Of a stretch of DNA of 5,286 nucleotides, positions 1 to 5,189 are shown in pieces. The notes below the pieces were generated by a model. That model did no database searches. It saw only the letters and a program-made list of their open reading frames with translations, and was not told where the DNA came from. The translations under genes and the position numbers were made by a program. The stretch covers positions 1-5,286 of the forward strand of contig QMXA01000099.1 of the NCBI GenBank assembly GCA_003661905.1, in the 5' to 3' direction. Source of the DNA: Thermoprotei archaeon (GTDB lineage Archaea > Thermoproteota > Thermoprotei_A > Sulfolobales > Ignisphaeraceae). Each line of letters opens with the position of its first letter. Within the stretch, counting starts at the first letter, position 1.

Positions 1-476
1 ACCAGATCTACTCCACTTAATTTATTATCAGTGCTTACAAATGCTACAACAGGAATTCCTATCTCCATAGCTTCATCTAGTGCTTGGCTATCAGCTCTAG
101 GATCTGTTAATACAACGATCTCTGGCTCAATGTATATATCTAAGTTAGGATTAGTAAATGTCCCTGGTATAAACCTTCCCACAATTGCTTTTGCTCCTGT
201 AAATTTAGCGAATTGCTGAACAGGTCTTTGACCATACTGCCTTACCGATACAGCAGCTATAGCTTGAGGTTCATATCTAGCTAGAAATTTGGCAGCTATT
301 CTTAAGCGTTCATCAATTTTCTTGACATCAAGTATGTATAAGCCATCAGGTCTAACTCTATATACAAAACGCTCCATGTGCTTGGTACACATATGAGTGC
401 CTATATGAATACCTGCTGAGAGGTATGTTTCTAAAGGTACAAGTAGCTCTATAGTTATTTTTTCCTGAGATGTCAT
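1..476 (-). CDS. rps2: Small ribosomal subunit protein uS2, C-terminus cut by window edge
   Basis: This is the archaeal/eukaryotic-type uS2 (Sa/S0 family), a protein of the 30S subunit body. The frame from ATG at 476-474 stays open to the window edge and gives 158 residues; the archaeal family usually runs to about 200 or more, so the C-terminus lies outside. Visible family motifs are AGIHIGTH (21-28), RPDGLYILD (42-50), GRFIPGTFTNP (100-110), the TDPRAD turn (125-130) and IPVVAF with an acidic/Asn loop near 141-152. The start follows the rpoN stop by 11 nt and has a GAGGGG Shine-Dalgarno at 487-482, 5 nt before the ATG. It is the last gene of the operon visible here. Nothing suggests a pseudogene: the truncation is purely the window boundary. 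Confidence 0.95.
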   Translation of the reverse strand, partial: MTSQEKITIELLVPLETYLSAGIHIGTHMCTKHMERFVYRVRPDGLYILDVKKIDERLRIAAKFLARYEPQAIAAVSVRQYGQRPVQQFAKFTGAKAIVGRFIPGTFTNPNLDIYIEPEIVVLTDPRADSQALDEAMEIGIPVVAFVSTDNKLSGVDL

Positions 477-487
477 GGATACCCCTC

Positions 488-688
488 TTAACTCTTCTTA
501 GTGAAGTACATTACCTCCCGAACAAGCTCTACATGCGATATAAGTATTCTTCTGCAACAGTATCTCTTTATTCCAAGTTCATCCAGTACTTTAGCTGGAT
601 CCTCACCTGCTCTAACTCTTTTTACAAATTCCTCCCATACAGCACCTATTGGGTATCCGCATGTAAAGCATCTTATGGGTATAATCAT
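488..688 (-). CDS. rpoN: DNA-directed RNA polymerase subunit N (RpoN, Rpb10 homologue)
   Basis: This is the small zinc-binding subunit N of archaeal RNA polymerase, homologous to eukaryotic Rpb10, which helps assemble the D-L-N-P platform. It is not the bacterial sigma-54 of the same name. The product is 66 residues, the usual family size. The zinc site is the atypical pair CFTCG (C7 and C10) and RYCCRR (C44 and C45), followed by a basic/hydrophobic tail. The frame extends 30 codons further upstream to 778, but that extension overlaps uS9 and does not resemble the family. ATG at 688-686 gives the canonical MIIPIRCFTCG start and has a GGTGAT ribosome site 6 nt upstream. It lies 7 nt after the uS9 stop and 11 nt before uS2. 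Confidence 0.96.
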   Translation of the reverse strand: MIIPIRCFTCGYPIGAVWEEFVKRVRAGEDPAKVLDELGIKRYCCRRILISHVELVREVMYFTKKS

Positions 689-694
689 GCTTTC

Positions 695-700
695 ATCACC
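695..700 (-). promoter_or_regulatory. Ribosome binding site deciding the rpoN start
   Basis: On the minus strand GGTGAT lies six bases before ATG 688-686 and contains the TGA stop of uS9 (698-696). It matches the archaeal anti-SD core and supports the short RpoN over the 96-residue extended frame. Because the site overlaps the upstream stop, a terminating ribosome would stand directly on it, which favours reinitiation. Confidence 0.8.
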
Positions 701-1115
701 TATAGGACTTCTGTCTGAATCTTCTTGCACTGTATCGCATCCATTTCTCAGGCTCTGTTCTTCTAGGATCACCTGCAATCATTGTTCTATCATAGCGTTT
801 GAACATTTCCTTAAGATCTTCTGAATTCGTATATGCTATAAGACCTCTTGCTATCGCCATTCTTACTGCTTCCGCTTGTGCCATTATACCACCTCCTTGA
901 ACTTTTATATCTATATCTATACCATTCCTGATTCTCCCACCTACTAATAGTAGAGGTTCCATCATTTTTAATCTAGCCATTTCTATAGGCCATATTTCAA
1001 TGGGAACTCCATTAACTCTTATCCTTCCCATTCCAGGCCTAATAACAGCTCTTGCTATTGCTGTCTTTCTCTTTCCAATACTTATTATTATTTTCCCAAT
1101 GGTCCTCGACGTCAT
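696..1115 (-). CDS. rps9: Small ribosomal subunit protein uS9
   Basis: uS9 (S16 in eukaryotes) is a 30S head protein whose C-terminal tail reaches toward the P-site tRNA anticodon. The 139-residue product has the GKRKTAIARA motif (14-23), the GGG-xx-AQAEA-R-AIARGL region (74-92) and the expected basic tail ending in RRFRQKSYR with a terminal arginine. The length is normal for archaea. The ATG overlaps the uL13 stop as ATGA (1115-1112), and GAGGTG at 1131-1126 lies 10 nt upstream, so this start is well supported. In the conserved GGG-MGQA stretch this copy has alanine where glycine is common; I regard that as ordinary variation. Confidence 0.96.
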   Translation of the reverse strand: MTSRTIGKIIISIGKRKTAIARAVIRPGMGRIRVNGVPIEIWPIEMARLKMMEPLLLVGGRIRNGIDIDIKVQGGGIMAQAEAVRMAIARGLIAYTNSEDLKEMFKRYDRTMIAGDPRRTEPEKWMRYSARRFRQKSYR

Positions 1116-1603
1116 GATAATCCAACACCTCTCCAGCCTAGTTCACGAGCGACTTCGGCAACACTTATGTATTCACCTTTAAGTTTCGTATAGTGTGCAT
1201 CCTCTATCTTTATTCTTGGTTTATTCTCGAACTCTTTAGGTATTGAAACATATACTCTCAACCTTGTTAATGCCTGTTTACCTTTCCAAGAATCTCTCGG
1301 TAACATACCTCTAACAGCCTCCTTAACTATTCTCTCTGGTGTTCTTGGTCTCTTTCTAGATTGTTTATAGGGATTTCTATGTGTCTTTACTCTAAGTAAT
1401 AATTTATATCCATTGATTACTCTTTTCCTTTCACCACTTATAATAGCTTTCTCAGCATTAACTACTATGACTTTATAACCTGAAAGTAGTAATTTAGCGA
1501 TGTAACTTGCCATTCTACCAAGTATTAATCCCTCTGCATCAATAATTACAGCTCTATCTCTAGGATTCACCATCACTTCCTCGGGTATCGCTATTTTGGT
1601 CAT
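1112..1603 (-). CDS. rpl13: Large ribosomal subunit protein uL13
   Basis: uL13 (bacterial L13, eukaryotic L13a) is an early-assembling 50S protein. The 163-residue sequence contains the nucleotide-fold-like start VIIDAEGLILGRMAS (19-33), VNAEKAIISG (48-57), the KTHRNPY segment (73-79) and the family signature VRGMLPRDSWKG (97-108), followed by the RLRVY strand near 114-118. The length is that of an archaeal rather than a bacterial protein. ATG 1603-1601 overlaps the eL18 stop as ATGA and is preceded by GGGGTGAGG (1620-1612) with 8 nt spacing, which favours it over the internal methionine at residue 11. The stop likewise overlaps the uS9 start, so this gene is probably coupled on both sides. 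Confidence 0.96.
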   Translation of the reverse strand: MTKIAIPEEVMVNPRDRAVIIDAEGLILGRMASYIAKLLLSGYKVIVVNAEKAIISGERKRVINGYKLLLRVKTHRNPYKQSRKRPRTPERIVKEAVRGMLPRDSWKGKQALTRLRVYVSIPKEFENKPRIKIEDAHYTKLKGEYISVAEVARELGWRGVGLS

Positions 1604-1962
1604 GTTATTATCCTCACCCCGCTACCTTTTGGTCTCTCCTTAACGAGCTCTAAAATATGCATAGTTCTACCACCAGCTGCTTTAATTTTTTCTATAGCTG
1701 ATGCAGAGAAAGATAGAGCTGCTACAGTGACTGAGTGGTCAATAGCTCCTGCACCAAGGACTTTTCCAGGTACAACAACTATATCTCCTGGTTTTGTATA
1801 CCTACGTATTTTGCTAATATTTACAGCAACTCTCTTCCTTGAGGGCCTCATTAATAACCCAGCAATGTATTTCCATATCCTAGCACTATGCTTGTTGGAT
1901 GCCTTTATGAGCTCCCTTATAGTTCTTCTAATTATGTAATTAGTAGGCCCTGTTCTTTTCAT
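1600..1962 (-). CDS. rpl18e: Large ribosomal subunit protein eL18 (L18e)
   Basis: eL18 is a 50S protein shared by archaea and eukaryotes and absent from bacteria; its C-terminal fold is related to bacterial uL15. The 120-residue product has the expected features: an N-terminal basic helix pair (about 10-40), the SRKRVAVNISKI segment (41-52), the TKPGDIVVVPGKVLGAG signature (56-72) and the closing GSGVRII (113-119). ATG 1962-1960 follows the rpoD stop after only 2 nt. Its GGTGA site (1974-1970) lies inside the last rpoD codons, 7 nt before the start, so the two genes must be read from the same message. The stop overlaps the uL13 ATG. Confidence 0.96.
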   Translation of the reverse strand: MKRTGPTNYIIRRTIRELIKASNKHSARIWKYIAGLLMRPSRKRVAVNISKIRRYTKPGDIVVVPGKVLGAGAIDHSVTVAALSFSASAIEKIKAAGGRTMHILELVKERPKGSGVRIIT

Positions 1963-1964
1963 GG

Positions 1965-2789
1965 TTATTTCACCGTGACTTTATTCATCTGTTCATGCAA
2001 TTCATCTAATTTCTTAATAAGCATACTTATCGATTCACTGAGAATTCTCTCAGGTTTTAAAACACCTGTGCTCTCCAGTCTAAGTATGTACTTATCCTCA
2101 TACCAACTAAGCATTATGGCATCCTTGGGACAACTTCTTTCACACTGTTTACATAGTATGCAGTTCATCTCATTCCTTACTTTCAACTCATTATTTTCTA
2201 TGTAAAATATCTTTCTTGGACAGAGCTCTATACAACGTTTACATAGGTCACAACGTGACCTATCTACATTTATCTTAGCTACATATCTATTAGTAGCTAC
2301 TGTAACTGGACTCCATTTTATATGTTCAATTCCTCTTCCTAACCTTGCCCTCATTTCAACTACTAGTCTCTGACCTGGAGCTAAGGTCACTATTGGTATG
2401 TTCTTGTATACGGGAGTTATGTCTGGATCATCCGATACTATATCACCTGAGTAAACAGTTACACTTTCACCTTCCGCTGCTGCCTCAAGTCTTAGATATG
2501 CAAAACAATTTTCACATCCACGGGCATAGGCCGTGCATTCAGCACATTCCTCAGGTGATCTATATTTCTCTAATGCTTCATCTGATTTGAGGGGTATAAG
2601 ACCTAGTCTATGTGCTAATATTTCATCAAATAGAGGTGATGTATTAACCATAACTAGGACTTCATCAATGGCCATTGTAGGTACTTGAGTCATAGCGTAG
2701 CGTCTTATAGCATTTATTATAGGAAGGGATATCCCTTCAATCAACACTTCAATACTTCTCTCATTTTTCTCAAGTACCTTAACCCGCAT
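1965..2789 (-). CDS. rpoD: DNA-directed RNA polymerase subunit D (RpoD) with ferredoxin-like 4Fe-4S domain
   Basis: RpoD is the archaeal homologue of Rpb3/AC40 and the alpha N-terminal domain; it pairs with subunit L to nucleate polymerase assembly. It is not the bacterial sigma factor. The 274-residue product has the N-terminal dimerisation domain with PIINAIRR (23-30), VPTMAIDEV (36-44) and AHRLGLIPL (59-67). A zinc-type CX2C-X6-CX2C cluster follows (C82, C85, C92, C95). A ferredoxin-like insertion carries C180, C183, C186, C190 and C210, C213, C216, C220, each set as CX2CX2CX3CP, and the dimerisation helix returns near 240-268. Some crenarchaeal homologues have a degenerate first iron-sulfur motif; here both look intact. 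The start is 12 nt after the uS11 stop with only a weak upstream AAGGGC, poorer than its neighbours' sites. Confidence 0.96.
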   Translation of the reverse strand: MRVKVLEKNERSIEVLIEGISLPIINAIRRYAMTQVPTMAIDEVLVMVNTSPLFDEILAHRLGLIPLKSDEALEKYRSPEECAECTAYARGCENCFAYLRLEAAAEGESVTVYSGDIVSDDPDITPVYKNIPIVTLAPGQRLVVEMRARLGRGIEHIKWSPVTVATNRYVAKINVDRSRCDLCKRCIELCPRKIFYIENNELKVRNEMNCILCKQCERSCPKDAIMLSWYEDKYILRLESTGVLKPERILSESISMLIKKLDELHEQMNKVTVK

Positions 2790-2801
2790 TGTTAAGCCCT
2801 T

Positions 2802-3203
2802 CTAGACTCTCCTACCACGTCTACCTCCAGGTCTTCTAGTAGTATCATGGGGTATTGGTGTTACATCCTCGATTCTACCTATAATGAATCCTGCTCTTGC
2901 TAAGGCTCTTATAGCAGCTTGTGCTCCAGGTCCTGGTGTTTTAGGGCCATGACCACCTGGTGCTCTAACTTTTATATGAATAGCTACTATGCCCTTCTCC
3001 ATAGCTTCTTGGGCTATTTTATAAGCAACCATCATGGCTGCATATGGACTTGGCTTTTCTCTATCAGCTTTAACAACCATACCTCCAGATCCTCTAGCAA
3101 TGGTCTCAGCACCTGAGATATCAGTTATGTGAACAATAGTATTGTTGAATGAGCTATATATGTGAGCTACCCCCCATTTAAGTTCACGAGACGCAAATGC
3201 CAT
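2802..3203 (-). CDS. rps11: Small ribosomal subunit protein uS11
   Basis: uS11 (S14 in eukaryotes) is a 30S platform protein contacting 16S rRNA near the E site. The 133-residue product shows WGVAHIYSSFNNTIVHITD (10-28), ARGSGGMVVKADR (36-48), the YAAMMVAYKIA helix (54-64), KVRAPGGHGPKTPGPGAQAAIRALARAG (78-105, in part) and IEDVTPIPHDTTRRPGGRRGRR (111-132, in part). The basic C-terminus with PHDTTRRPGG is typical of the archaeal family. ATG 3203-3201 is preceded by GAGGTG (3216-3211) at 7 nt spacing, and the first G of that site is the last base of the uS4 stop. It lies 12 nt downstream of uS4. Confidence 0.97.
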   Translation of the reverse strand: MAFASRELKWGVAHIYSSFNNTIVHITDISGAETIARGSGGMVVKADREKPSPYAAMMVAYKIAQEAMEKGIVAIHIKVRAPGGHGPKTPGPGAQAAIRALARAGFIIGRIEDVTPIPHDTTRRPGGRRGRRV

Positions 3204-3215
3204 GGAGTAACACCT

Positions 3216-3737
3216 CTAAGTTTGAGCAGGGATTCGTTTGGATTGTAGTTTCTTATAAGGAGAGAGAGGATAGAAATCTATCATATCCTCCTCCTCTCTT
3301 CTCACCAAGTAGCCTGGAGCTGTAACTCTTCTTCCATTAATGGCTATGTGCCCGTGTGCTATGAGCTGGCGGGCTTCATGTATGCTTTTAGCAAGGCCCT
3401 TCTTATATACTATTGTCTGTAATCTTCGCTCCAATATATTATCAACAGTTAAACTCAGTACATCATCAAGTGTTGCTTTTTCGGAAGATAAGAGCCCTAA
3501 TCTATATAATCTAGCAATCAGTGCCCTTTCCTCAGCTACTCTTAATTCCGGTGGCTTTGAAAGTAGGGCACGAGCTCGAGCTCTTATTCTCCTTAGCATA
3601 GTTTTAGCAATCCATAATTCACGTTTATTTCTAAGGCCATAAATGCCTATTAATCTCATTTCCTCCATTAGTCTTTCTTTAACCCATGGATGGCCTGGAG
3701 GCTCCCATTTTTTCCTGGGTTTCTTGGGATCACCCAT
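3216..3737 (-). CDS. rps4: Small ribosomal subunit protein uS4
   Basis: uS4 (S9 in eukaryotes) is a primary 16S-binding protein that nucleates assembly of the 30S body. The corrected product is 173 residues. It opens with MGDPKKPRKKWEPPGHPW, characteristic of the archaeal family, followed by the helical region LMEEMRLIGIYGLRNKREL (about 23-41). The S4 RNA-binding domain spans about 103-145, beginning ERRLQTIV and including AHGHIAINGRRV (127-138). The open frame continues 12 codons further upstream to 3773, into the uS13 coding region. I reject that start because ATG 3737-3735 carries the conserved N-terminus and has GAGGT (3749-3745) 7 nt upstream. The gene begins 10 nt after the uS13 stop. 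Confidence 0.96.
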   Translation of the reverse strand: MGDPKKPRKKWEPPGHPWVKERLMEEMRLIGIYGLRNKRELWIAKTMLRRIRARARALLSKPPELRVAEERALIARLYRLGLLSSEKATLDDVLSLTVDNILERRLQTIVYKKGLAKSIHEARQLIAHGHIAINGRRVTAPGYLVRREEEDMIDFYPLSPYKKLQSKRIPAQT

Positions 3738-3744
3738 AGCTATT

Positions 3745-3749
3745 ACCTC
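3745..3749 (-). promoter_or_regulatory. Ribosome binding site deciding the uS4 start
   Basis: GAGGT on the minus strand overlaps the end of the uS13 TGA stop (3750-3748) and ends 7 nt before ATG 3737-3735. It supports the 173-residue uS4 beginning MGDPKKPRKK rather than the frame start at 3773, which lies within uS13. Confidence 0.8.
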
Positions 3750-4200
3750 ACTTCTTTCTCCTCTTAACACCAACTACAGGTCCTAGTCTTCCAGTTGTAT
3801 GAGTTCTCTGACCTCTTACTTTGTATCCTAGCGCATGTCTAATACCTCTCCAACTCCTGATTCTCTTCTCTCTTTCAATATCTTGCTTCACATAGAAAAT
3901 GAGATCAGCACCTATGAGGTGTAGGTCTTGACCTGTTTCATAGTCCTTTCTTCTATTAAGCATCCAACCCGGAAATCCTACTGCTTTAAGATCTTTGAGA
4001 GCATCTTCTATTTTCTTAACTTCTGCCTCAGTTAAGTATCCAATACGTTTCTGAGGATCTATTCCAAGTTTTCTACAGAGAGCAAGTGCAGTACTATAGC
4101 CTATTCCCTTTATCTTAGCTAGTCCATAAGGTACTTTCATCAATCCATCAATATCTGTTCCCGCTATTCTAACCACATATTTGAATTCACCCTGAGACAC
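3748..4200 (-). CDS. rps13: Small ribosomal subunit protein uS13, GTG start
   Basis: uS13 (S18 in eukaryotes) sits in the 30S head and forms intersubunit bridges and P-site contacts. The 150-residue product has the archaeal N-terminus FKYVVRIAGTDIDG (6-19), a helix-hairpin-helix-like YGLAKIKGIGYSTALALC (25-42), and the signature RHALGYKVRGQRTHTTGR (121-138) before a basic tail KRRKK. The start codon is GTG at 4200-4198. No in-frame ATG gives a better family match, and GAGGAG at 4213-4208 lies 7 nt upstream. This is the first gene of the visible operon, with a candidate TATA element about 50 nt upstream and the IPCT-like gene ending 107 nt before it. Confidence 0.96.
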   Translation of the reverse strand: MSQGEFKYVVRIAGTDIDGLMKVPYGLAKIKGIGYSTALALCRKLGIDPQKRIGYLTEAEVKKIEDALKDLKAVGFPGWMLNRRKDYETGQDLHLIGADLIFYVKQDIEREKRIRSWRGIRHALGYKVRGQRTHTTGRLGPVVGVKRRKK

Positions 4201-4207
4201 GCCACAT

Positions 4208-4213
4208 CTCCTC
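4208..4213 (-). promoter_or_regulatory. Ribosome binding site of the operon-leading uS13 gene
   Basis: GAGGAG on the minus strand ends 7 nt before GTG 4200-4198, the same spacing seen at most other starts in the operon, and supports the GTG start. An out-of-frame ATG (4207-4205) directly abuts the site and is too close to be served by it. Confidence 0.75.
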
Positions 4214-4246
4214 GCTTCAGACCTAGCACCATAACATCTGAGAAGA

Positions 4247-4263
4247 ATTATAAGTTTTTAAGG
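4247..4263 (-). promoter_or_regulatory. Candidate TATA-box promoter of the ribosomal/RNAP operon
   Basis: The minus strand reads CCTTAAAAACTTATAAT here, offering two overlapping TATA-like choices: TTAAAAAC (4261-4254) and CTTATAAT (4254-4247). Archaeal transcription usually starts about 25 nt downstream of the TATA centre, which predicts a start near 4232-4224 and a leader of roughly 24-32 nt before the uS13 GTG. That fits a leadered message using the GAGGAG site. Position and composition are the only evidence. Confidence 0.5.
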
Positions 4264-4307
4264 AGATCTATTCTATGAAAATGAAGATAAGTACAAATTA
4301 ATATGTC
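4264..4307 (-). terminator. T-rich tail after the IPCT-like gene, possible archaeal terminator
   Basis: Immediately after the TAA of the nucleotidyltransferase the minus strand is rich in thymine, including TTAATTTG and TTATCTTCATTTTC (4290-4277). Archaeal intrinsic termination relies mainly on T-rich tracts without a strong hairpin, and the next promoter candidate follows directly. The tract is not an uninterrupted T run, so read-through into the ribosomal operon is possible. Confidence 0.25.
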
Positions 4308-5069
4308 TTAACATAGATGTTCAAGGTAATTGCATAAACTTTTTCTTACTCCTTCTATGAATTCTTTTGCATACGTCTCTACTTTGTAAAGATCTTTAGG
4401 TGTATCAATATCTATCCAAGGAATTCCTTCTATATCTATTGCTACAATATTGAGATTTCTTTTTGTGGAGTACTTTATGAGATTTGATAGCTCAATGATA
4501 TGTTGCTTTCCACTATACTCTTTATAAACTCTGTAAAGATCTTTCCTCATTATAAATAACCCTATATCTACATGGGTATAGTTATCTAGATTCTTTCCTA
4601 TATCTATTACCCTTCTATTCTTTACAAGAATCTTAGTTGCTTCTTCACTATCTACATACTTAGGATTAGAATCAGCACCTACAATAATATCAGCTTTGCA
4701 TTCATATTTCATTAACTTTTTAAATATTCGAGGATCATGAATGTGATCAGACATTGAGAGATAGAATATTTCCCCGTTAACGTATTGCATACCTAGGATA
4801 AGACTGTAACCATTACCTCTCTCGGGGATGTTGTTAATTATCAATTCTGCATCTAGATTTGTTCTGTGTACGAAATCGGCTATTTTCTTATAGTTATTGG
4901 AATTGACAACAATATATATTTTCCTAACACCTATATTTAATAGGTTAGCTATTGGATAGGCTATGAGCGGTATTCCTGCTATTTTAATAAGTGGTTTAGG
5001 AGTGTCGCCGAAGATACCACGAATTCTCGTACCAAGACCAGCAGCTAGGATAATAGCCTCCTTAATCAT
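4308..5069 (-). CDS. Putative CTP:inositol-1-phosphate cytidylyltransferase (IPCT), stand-alone domain
   Basis: This 253-residue protein belongs to the sugar-phosphate nucleotidyltransferase (GT-A-like) superfamily. It has the pyrophosphorylase signature AAGLGTRIRG (9-18) with TPKPL (23-27). Later motifs match, from memory, the IPCT half of archaeal IPCT/DIPPS: ERGNGYSL (83-90), MSDHIH (106-111), EEATKILV with IGKNL (142-161), VDIG (167-170) and WIDIDTPKDL (218-227). The likely reaction is CTP plus L-myo-inositol-1-phosphate giving CDP-inositol, the first committed step to di-myo-inositol phosphate. It is cytosolic, with no signal peptide or membrane segment. The DIPPS membrane domain found fused in several (hyper)thermophiles is absent: the protein ends about 25 residues after the DTPKD motif. 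ATG 5069-5067 has GGTGA (5080-5076) 6 nt upstream. Alternatives are another sugar-1-phosphate or phosphocholine nucleotidyltransferase; superfamily is certain, substrate is probable. It looks more A+T rich than the ribosomal genes. Confidence 0.8.
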   Translation of the reverse strand: MIKEAIILAAGLGTRIRGIFGDTPKPLIKIAGIPLIAYPIANLLNIGVRKIYIVVNSNNYKKIADFVHRTNLDAELIINNIPERGNGYSLILGMQYVNGEIFYLSMSDHIHDPRIFKKLMKYECKADIIVGADSNPKYVDSEEATKILVKNRRVIDIGKNLDNYTHVDIGLFIMRKDLYRVYKEYSGKQHIIELSNLIKYSTKRNLNIVAIDIEGIPWIDIDTPKDLYKVETYAKEFIEGVRKSLCNYLEHLC

Positions 5070-5189
5070 TCTTATTCACCATTAATTACCAGAAATTAAT
5101 TTCAGGGATTACCTTATTTAGGAGCCTATTTAGTCTATTATAACATTATAGGAATAACTATAAATCTTTAATTAAATTCAAGGACATTA
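5070..5189. other. A+T-rich intergenic region upstream of the IPCT-like gene
   Basis: About 120 bp without a convincing frame on either strand. On the minus strand it holds two TATA-like elements, GTTATAATAG (5143-5134) and CTAAATAAGG (5121-5112). Either could drive the IPCT-like gene, with predicted starts near 5113 or 5092. It also holds a near-palindrome at 5089-5106 and the GGTGA ribosome site at 5080-5076. I see no tRNA-like cloverleaf and no clear C/D-box pair. Confidence 0.6.
5089..5106. repeat. 18-bp near-palindrome upstream of the IPCT-like start
   Basis: CCAGAAATTAATTTCAGG consists of a perfect 12-bp palindrome GAAATTAATTTC (5092-5103) flanked by CCA/AGG, in which the CC/GG ends also pair and only the A/A position breaks symmetry. 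It lies 20-37 bp before the start codon, overlapping or just following the predicted transcription start. That suits an operator for a dimeric regulator, but A+T-rich DNA makes short palindromes by chance. Confidence 0.35.

Noticed and set aside
31..219. Plus-strand 62-residue frame near the left edge
   Set aside because: It is antisense to uS2, whose conserved motifs run through the whole stretch.
689..778. N-terminal extension of RpoN to 96 residues
   Set aside because: It overlaps uS9 coding sequence, does not resemble the family, and the internal ATG at 688 has both the conserved N-terminus and a well-placed ribosome site.
501..824. Plus-strand frames of 82-107 residues opposite rpoN and uS9
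   Set aside because: They lie antisense to clearly conserved genes, lack good ribosome sites and look like low-complexity Ser/Leu-rich shadow translations.
1888..2205. Plus-strand 105-residue frame opposite eL18 and rpoD
   Set aside because: Antisense shadow of two conserved genes. Its hydrophobic Ser/Phe/Leu character reflects the complement of charged codons, not a membrane protein.
2130..2252. A separate ferredoxin gene
   Set aside because: The two CX2CX2CX3CP motifs are in frame within RpoD between its dimerisation segments, as known for archaeal subunit D; there is no independent start or stop.
3738..3773. N-terminal extension of uS4 by 12 residues
   Set aside because: The extension crosses the uS13 stop and 3' end; ATG 3737 gives the conserved MGDPKK start with GAGGT upstream.
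4201..4307. tRNA or small RNA gene upstream of uS13
   Set aside because: The 107-bp spacer is A+T rich, with no cloverleaf arms, T-loop motif or C/D-box pair visible; promoter, leader and terminator signals explain it better.
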